From Fibrobacteraceae bacterium (GTDB taxonomy: Bacteria > Fibrobacterota > Fibrobacteria > Fibrobacterales > Fibrobacteraceae), in assembly GCA_023231365.1 (NCBI GenBank), contig JALNVO010000022.1:1-18771 (forward strand): 18,771 nt of DNA. The letters run 5' to 3'. The notes under the pieces were generated by a model. The model was not told where the DNA came from, did not search any database, and saw only the letters and a program-made list of their open reading frames with translations. How positions within the stretch are numbered: the stretch's first letter is position 1; each line of letters begins with the position of its first letter. Position numbers and translations under genes: made by a program. Positions 14,754 to 18,771 of this stretch are shown piece by piece.

Positions 14754-16713
14754 CCTACCTTTTTTCTTAAGCCTCCTTTTCATAGGAGGCTTCTTTCCTT
14801 CTTTCGGTGACGAAAAAAACGTAGTGGATTTAGGAGAAGGCGTTATTGCCGCGGAACCTAATGAAAAGTCCCAAAGTAGTATTTTAAAAGAAGACGAAGT
14901 ACTCAATGGCGAAAAGCTAAACAGACAATTTTCAAATACGCTAGCCGAGACTCTCAGAAACGAACCTGGAATAGCCATTAGATCTATGGGACCCGCTCCA
15001 GCACGTCCCATATTAAAAGGGCTCAGCGGAGATCATATTTCCATCCGAGAAGACGGCGCCCCAGAAGGCGATTTAAGCGCAACCTCTCCAGATCATGCAG
15101 TCGCTACAGAATCCCTCACTCTTCAAGACGTTTCCGTCATTGAAGGTCCCAATATATTACTTTATTCATATTCCGCAGCAGGAGGGATCATTCAAATCAA
15201 CAGGAACGACATCCCTTTTAATGAAGATTCCCTACATGGAACAATTAAAGAATCCGCAGAAAGTGGACAACCGGGAACCGCAAGTTCCTTGAGCTTGATC
15301 ATTCCAATTAGAAAAGCGAGTGTAAAAGGAGAAATTGCCGCAAGAAAAGCAGGAAATATGCATACGCCTTCTGGAACACTTAAAAACACAGGACTTGAAA
15401 ACGAAAGCGGCGCCATCGGAGTAAGCCTCCCCATCAAAGACTGGAAAATTGGAACGTCCTTCCGATCTTTTACATCCGATTACGGAATTCCGGGAGGATT
15501 CATCGGGGGACATCCAAAAGGAGTAGACATATCTCTTTCAAAATACGACGCGACCCTAAAGGCCCTTGGCCCCTTTATGGGAACAAAAAAAGATTCCCTA
15601 GAACTCACTTTGCGAATCAACCGTTATCATCATTACGAATACGAATCCAACAACTCCATCGGAGCGGAATTTGCCGTAAACGAAGAAAATTTTAGAGCCG
15701 AAATCAAACGCCCAAAAATGTTTGGACTTTTTGATGTCTCATACGGAACGGATCTTGATCTCAGGTCAATTGAAATGGGCGGCTATGTATTCACACCTCC
15801 GACTTCAGCTTATTCTGGAGCATTTTTTGGTACGGGATCTTTCAAACCAAGCAATAAAACGGAAATTACAATTGCAGCCCGAGGAGGAGGAGCCTTTTTT
15901 TATCCAGAATCAAGCGTAGTTGCCAAAGCAACTGAAATTCACAACAGAAAATATCTACTCGGATCCTTTGCCGCTGAACTTTTAAAAAGAGTCGGAAACG
16001 GCAAATTCATTTCAATTGAATTCTATAGGACATCCCGAGCACCGACAATTGAAGAATTATATAATCAAGGACCGCATCTCGCAGCCTATACTTACGAAAT
16101 AGGCAACAAAAATTTAAAAGCCGAAGAAGGCTATGGAAGTGAAGTTCATTTCAAAGGCTATTTTGAAAACTGGAAAATACGCAGCGGAATTCATTTAACC
16201 TGGTTCAAAAATTATCTTACACCGCGAGCCTCGGGAGACACGAACTGGTCTCAACTTCTCCCTATTTATAAGGTTCAAGGAGGCAAAGCTATTATGACTG
16301 GAGGAGAAATTTCTGCAGAACGCGATCCAGAACGCGGAATTTACTTTATATCAACAGCAAACTATGTGAGAGGCTGGTATTACGATGAAAACTGGGGTGA
16401 CATGCCTCAAATTCCTCCATTCCGCTTACATTCTGAACTAGCATTCAAAGGCGCTAAATTTCGCGCAGGCGGAGAAGCCACTTGGAATGCAGAACAAAAT
16501 CATGTGGATAAATATGAAGAAAGTACGCAAGCTTCACTCATCTTAGGGCTATTATTCGAAAAAACTTGGAATATGAAATTTTCAAACTATAGATTAATTT
16601 GCCGCATTGATAATTTGCTTAACGCAAAAGCTTACAATCACCTTTCACGGCTCAAATCCATTATGCCAGAAAAAGGAAGAAGTTTTAGTGCACAATTCGA
16701 AATCAATTTGTAA
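14740..16713 (+). CDS. TonB-dependent outer-membrane receptor, ZnuD-like
   Basis: A 657-residue receptor with a signal peptide (about 1-23, ending PSFG). A TonB-box-like VVDLGEGVIAA lies near the mature N-terminus, followed by the plug (about 45-155: LAETLRNEPGIAIRSMG, RPILKGLSGDHISIREDG, SVIEGPNILLYSYSAAGGIIQINR) and a beta-barrel to the C-terminus. The segment RTSRAPTIEELYNQGPHLA (430-448), followed by EIGNKNLKAEEG, is characteristic of the ZnuD-type zinc receptors as I know them. The Fur-family gene and metal permease next to it fit zinc uptake. The last residues are FEINL rather than the usual terminal Phe/Trp. It starts inside the lipoprotein gene and lacks its own strong ribosome-binding site. 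Convergent transcription from the regulator gene ends 6 bp away. Confidence 0.88.
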   Translation: MMKTNLPFFLSLLFIGGFFPSFGDEKNVVDLGEGVIAAEPNEKSQSSILKEDEVLNGEKLNRQFSNTLAETLRNEPGIAIRSMGPAPARPILKGLSGDHISIREDGAPEGDLSATSPDHAVATESLTLQDVSVIEGPNILLYSYSAAGGIIQINRNDIPFNEDSLHGTIKESAESGQPGTASSLSLIIPIRKASVKGEIAARKAGNMHTPSGTLKNTGLENESGAIGVSLPIKDWKIGTSFRSFTSDYGIPGGFIGGHPKGVDISLSKYDATLKALGPFMGTKKDSLELTLRINRYHHYEYESNNSIGAEFAVNEENFRAEIKRPKMFGLFDVSYGTDLDLRSIEMGGYVFTPPTSAYSGAFFGTGSFKPSNKTEITIAARGGGAFFYPESSVVAKATEIHNRKYLLGSFAAELLKRVGNGKFISIEFYRTSRAPTIEELYNQGPHLAAYTYEIGNKNLKAEEGYGSEVHFKGYFENWKIRSGIHLTWFKNYLTPRASGDTNWSQLLPIYKVQGGKAIMTGGEISAERDPERGIYFISTANYVRGWYYDENWGDMPQIPPFRLHSELAFKGAKFRAGGEATWNAEQNHVDKYEESTQASLILGLLFEKTWNMKFSNYRLICRIDNLLNAKAYNHLSRLKSIMPEKGRSFSAQFEINL

Positions 16714-16719
16714 AAAAGC

Positions 16720-17121
16720 TTATTTTTTTCCGTGGCAATTCGCACAAAGGCCGTAAAGAGTAAGCTCGTGAGCATCCACCTTGAATCCAGGCAAAACGAA
16801 CTTATTTAAATCACTTGCCATTGGACACTTGGTCAAATCAAACGTCTTATTGCATTTAGTGCAAAAGAAATGATGATGATGAAGCGCAGTATCCGAACGT
16901 TCATACCGGACATCTTCAACCGCATTTGGAATATTTACCTTTTTAATTTCACCAGAATCTACAAGTCCACCAACCACCCGATAGACGGTAGCAAGTCCTA
17001 TTCCCTTTACATCCTTACTGGCCAGAGCATATATTTCTGAAATGCCAAGAGGGCCTATCGCTTCCTGAAATATTTTCTGAATACAGGTTTTCTGTTTGGT
17101 ATTGCGCACTTGAGGTTTCAT
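16720..17121 (-). CDS. Fur-family metal-responsive repressor, probably Zur
   Basis: I place the start at 17121 (133 residues, MKPQVRNTKQKT). An upstream frame extends to 17196 but overlaps the previous gene; 17121 lies one base after that gene's TGA and has AGGAG (17133-17137) eleven bases upstream. The N-terminal winged helix includes GISEIYALA and ATVYRVVGGL. The C-terminal part has a HHHHFFCTKC cluster (81-90), TKCPM, HEL with His118, and CANC (126-129), giving the two Cys pairs of the structural zinc site. Whether it answers zinc or iron cannot be proven, but its operon with a DUF318/TIGR03943 pair and the ZnuD-like receptor opposite favour Zur. It is the likely ligand of the operator at 13947-13972. 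A truncated relative of it lies at 13748-13909. Confidence 0.87.
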   Translation of the reverse strand: MKPQVRNTKQKTCIQKIFQEAIGPLGISEIYALASKDVKGIGLATVYRVVGGLVDSGEIKKVNIPNAVEDVRYERSDTALHHHHFFCTKCNKTFDLTKCPMASDLNKFVLPGFKVDAHELTLYGLCANCHGKK

Positions 17122-17122
17122 A

Positions 17123-17959
17123 TCAATATTGACTCCTGAATTCTTCATCATTCGAACTATAGAAAATATAAGGACTAGGCACATTGCCATTAACAACGGA
17201 AACGGAGTCTATTTTAAGTAAAATTTCCCTAATGAAAAAAATATTAGCATATTTGTCCCAAGCTACATTTTTTGATTCTTCCTTCTTATGCACAAGCGAG
17301 CCCCAAATTTGCAGCCAAGCATTTTCAGAATATGGAGATTTCAAATTATCAGGTATTCGCACAGCAATTCCAACAGCATCCGCAACGCAACAAGTAACAA
17401 TAACACGGACTAGGGCGACTTCTCCCTTTTCTACTAAAGAAGGATCGCGAAGGACAAAGCCCATCATTTTCACCTTCCAGGAATAATTCCATTTTTTTTC
17501 ACGAACTTGCAGACTCAGCCATGGTAAGTTTGTTTCTATTATTTTTGATCCTTTTTCATGCACAGAAACTTTTTTAACCGAAATAGAGCTTTCTTCTAAA
17601 GAAGAGGAAGATCTCCGTTCAGAAGACGACTCTCTTACCAAATCAGTCTCTGCCAACTTCTCAAAAGATTCCTTTGAAAAATACTCTACCACTGTATGTC
17701 CATTCGCTTTATACGAAAAAGCATCAAAAAGCATAATGATCATAACTAGCCACAAAACAAACACACTATAAGAAAAAGAAGAATGTTCTGAATTTGAGGT
17801 TTTCCATATAAAAAATTTTTGCGCAATCAACAGAACGGCGGTAATAATCACAGCGACATGAAACTTAGGATGAATATAATTCGATAATTTCCCCATCAAC
17901 GACAACAATAAGAGTTCAACACCAAAAACGAACCAAGTCTCAGATAAACCATTTTTCAT
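17123..17959 (-). CDS. TIGR03943/YcgQ-family membrane partner of the permease
   Basis: I place the start at the ATG at 17959 (278 residues, MKNGLSETWF), which overlaps the permease stop as ATGA, with AGG eight bases upstream; an upstream frame to 17989 is less likely. The N-terminal third has two or three membrane helices (about 9-25, 36-52 and 65-80). A polar, serine-rich linker (about 106-130) leads to a soluble domain with the family's VTCCVADA motif (double Cys at about 190-191) and WLQIWGSLV. Members are encoded next to DUF318 permeases, and the pair is thought to handle metal ions, but transport direction and substrate are not certain. The Fur-family gene follows with one base between, so the three genes form one operon. 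Confidence 0.82.
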   Translation of the reverse strand: MKNGLSETWFVFGVELLLLSLMGKLSNYIHPKFHVAVIITAVLLIAQKFFIWKTSNSEHSSFSYSVFVLWLVMIIMLFDAFSYKANGHTVVEYFSKESFEKLAETDLVRESSSERRSSSSLEESSISVKKVSVHEKGSKIIETNLPWLSLQVREKKWNYSWKVKMMGFVLRDPSLVEKGEVALVRVIVTCCVADAVGIAVRIPDNLKSPYSENAWLQIWGSLVHKKEESKNVAWDKYANIFFIREILLKIDSVSVVNGNVPSPYIFYSSNDEEFRSQY

Positions 17960-18771
17960 GCCAATACCTGAAATAAAAAGGAAAAGCAAAGTAACAGCAG
18001 CGGCATAAAAACAAATAAAGCAACATTCACTTTTCTGGAAAAAGTGGAGGCATACAAAATAGAGAGTTTAATATCCAATACCGGACCCACTGTCAAAAAA
18101 GCCAGATGCGAAGCCACAGGCATCATCACAAATGCTGCAGAAACAAAAGCATCCGCTTCAGAGCATATCGAAAATAAAAAAGCGAGCAAAGCCATCATCG
18201 GGACTGCAACCACAGGATTATCCCGCAAAAAAATCCAGACGCAACCCGGCGCAAGGACACGAATAGAGGCCGAAAGAAAGCTCCCTAAAGTCATCAAGGC
18301 AAAAAGATTCGCTAATTCACTAATCAAAGGATGCCAAAAACTTTCGCACTCTCCGCAATGACAATGTTCATGGAAATGCGCATTAGCCCGAAACAAGTTT
18401 TCTTGAGGAATTTTCCGGAACACAAAAAAAGAAAGAAGTAAGGCAGAAACAAGAACAAAGGCAATTCTCAAAAAAGGAATTTCATGATTTTCAGGATAAG
18501 CACTCCAAGTAGAAAGGACCGAAACCGGATTCACTACTGGCCCAGCCAACATATAAGTAAAAGCCATCGGAGCCGGGGCCCCTTTTAAAAGCAATCCTCG
18601 GACAATAAAAACGGAACCACATTCACAAGTCGGAAGAACAAGCCCCAAACCGGCCCCCCAAAAGCTCGCAAGCAGCGGATTTTTTGGTATAATTTTCATT
18701 AGGGCGTCTTGAGGAAGCCCTTTTTCTAAGATTACAGCAATCAAGGCACCTAAACTTAAAAACGGCAATGT
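17956..18771 (-). CDS. DUF318/YcgR-type permease, 5' end beyond the window
   Basis: About 270 residues are visible; the gene is open at the right edge, and the first in-frame TTG there is not a credible start for a polytopic permease. Signature segments are PTCECGSVFIVRGLLLKGAP with AGPVVNPVSV after it, and SICSEADAFVSAAFVMMP, both typical of the DUF318 (COG0701) permeases. Several membrane helices are evident. A loop in the middle carries HFHEHCHCGECESFWHP, rich in His and Cys, which may bind metal. Related proteins export or handle arsenic, copper or zinc; with a Fur-family repressor at the end of the operon, a zinc role is likely but not proven. Its stop overlaps the ATG of the YcgQ-like gene. 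Confidence 0.85.
   Translation of the reverse strand, partial: TLPFLSLGALIAVILEKGLPQDALMKIIPKNPLLASFWGAGLGLVLPTCECGSVFIVRGLLLKGAPAPMAFTYMLAGPVVNPVSVLSTWSAYPENHEIPFLRIAFVLVSALLLSFFVFRKIPQENLFRANAHFHEHCHCGECESFWHPLISELANLFALMTLGSFLSASIRVLAPGCVWIFLRDNPVVAVPMMALLAFLFSICSEADAFVSAAFVMMPVASHLAFLTVGPVLDIKLSILYASTFSRKVNVALFVFMPLLLLCFSFLFQVLA

Noticed and set aside
16711..16731. A-run/T-run hairpin between the receptor and regulator genes as a bidirectional terminator
   Set aside because: The stem is only A-T pairs around GCTTA, so it is too weak to call, although T-runs do lie on both strands.
17122..17196. Upstream extension of the Fur-family gene
   Set aside because: It adds a hydrophobic Met-rich tail not found in the family and lies within the preceding gene; the ATG at 17121 follows its stop directly and has AGGAG upstream.

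Overview
The window looks like a chromosomal segment of a Gram-negative, plant-polysaccharide-degrading bacterium, most plausibly a member of Fibrobacterota. The reasons are a secreted multidomain GH9 cellulase, lipoproteins, a TonB-dependent outer-membrane receptor, and paired circularly permuted ATP-grasp/alpha-E loci. The taxonomic guess is an inference from gene content; no rRNA or tRNA is present to fix it.

Region 1 (1-6238) holds two convergent copies of the alpha-E / ATP-grasp / transglutaminase type of locus. A stand-alone alpha-E protein reads rightward from the left edge, and its partners are presumably off-window. A leftward operon encodes an ATP-grasp+alpha-E fusion followed 4 bp later by a transglutaminase-like protease. 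Between them is a leftward FIST-GGDEF diguanylate cyclase, and a bidirectional terminator separates it from the first alpha-E gene.

Region 2 (6528-10762) is a leftward cellulose-degradation block: a GH9 endoglucanase with two tandem carbohydrate-binding-like domains, a membrane-anchored AraC-family regulator whose periplasmic domain resembles those domains, and a tiny lipoprotein. A candidate terminator lies between the cellulase and the regulator, and spaced direct repeats lie upstream of the cellulase.

Region 3 (about 11029-13635) looks accessory. A roughly 190-bp palindromic, MITE/REP-like repeat carries a possible outward promoter. It is followed by a short-chain dehydrogenase with Cys in place of the usual catalytic Ser, a metallo-beta-lactamase-fold protein that appears to lack the last metal-binding His, and an unrecognised three-helix membrane protein with its own promoter.

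Region 4 (13748-18771) is a metal (probably zinc) homeostasis locus. A Fur/Zur-box-like sequence beside a near-consensus promoter precedes a possible leaderless 59-residue membrane peptide, a lipoprotein and a ZnuD-like TonB receptor. Converging on them is a leftward operon of a DUF318/YcgR-type permease (cut by the window edge), a TIGR03943/YcgQ partner and a Fur-family repressor. A 52-codon remnant of a second fur gene, 71% identical to the intact one over those codons, lies just before the operon promoter. This suggests past duplication or rearrangement of the regulator.

No CRISPR array, phage genes, transposase, tRNA or rRNA was seen.
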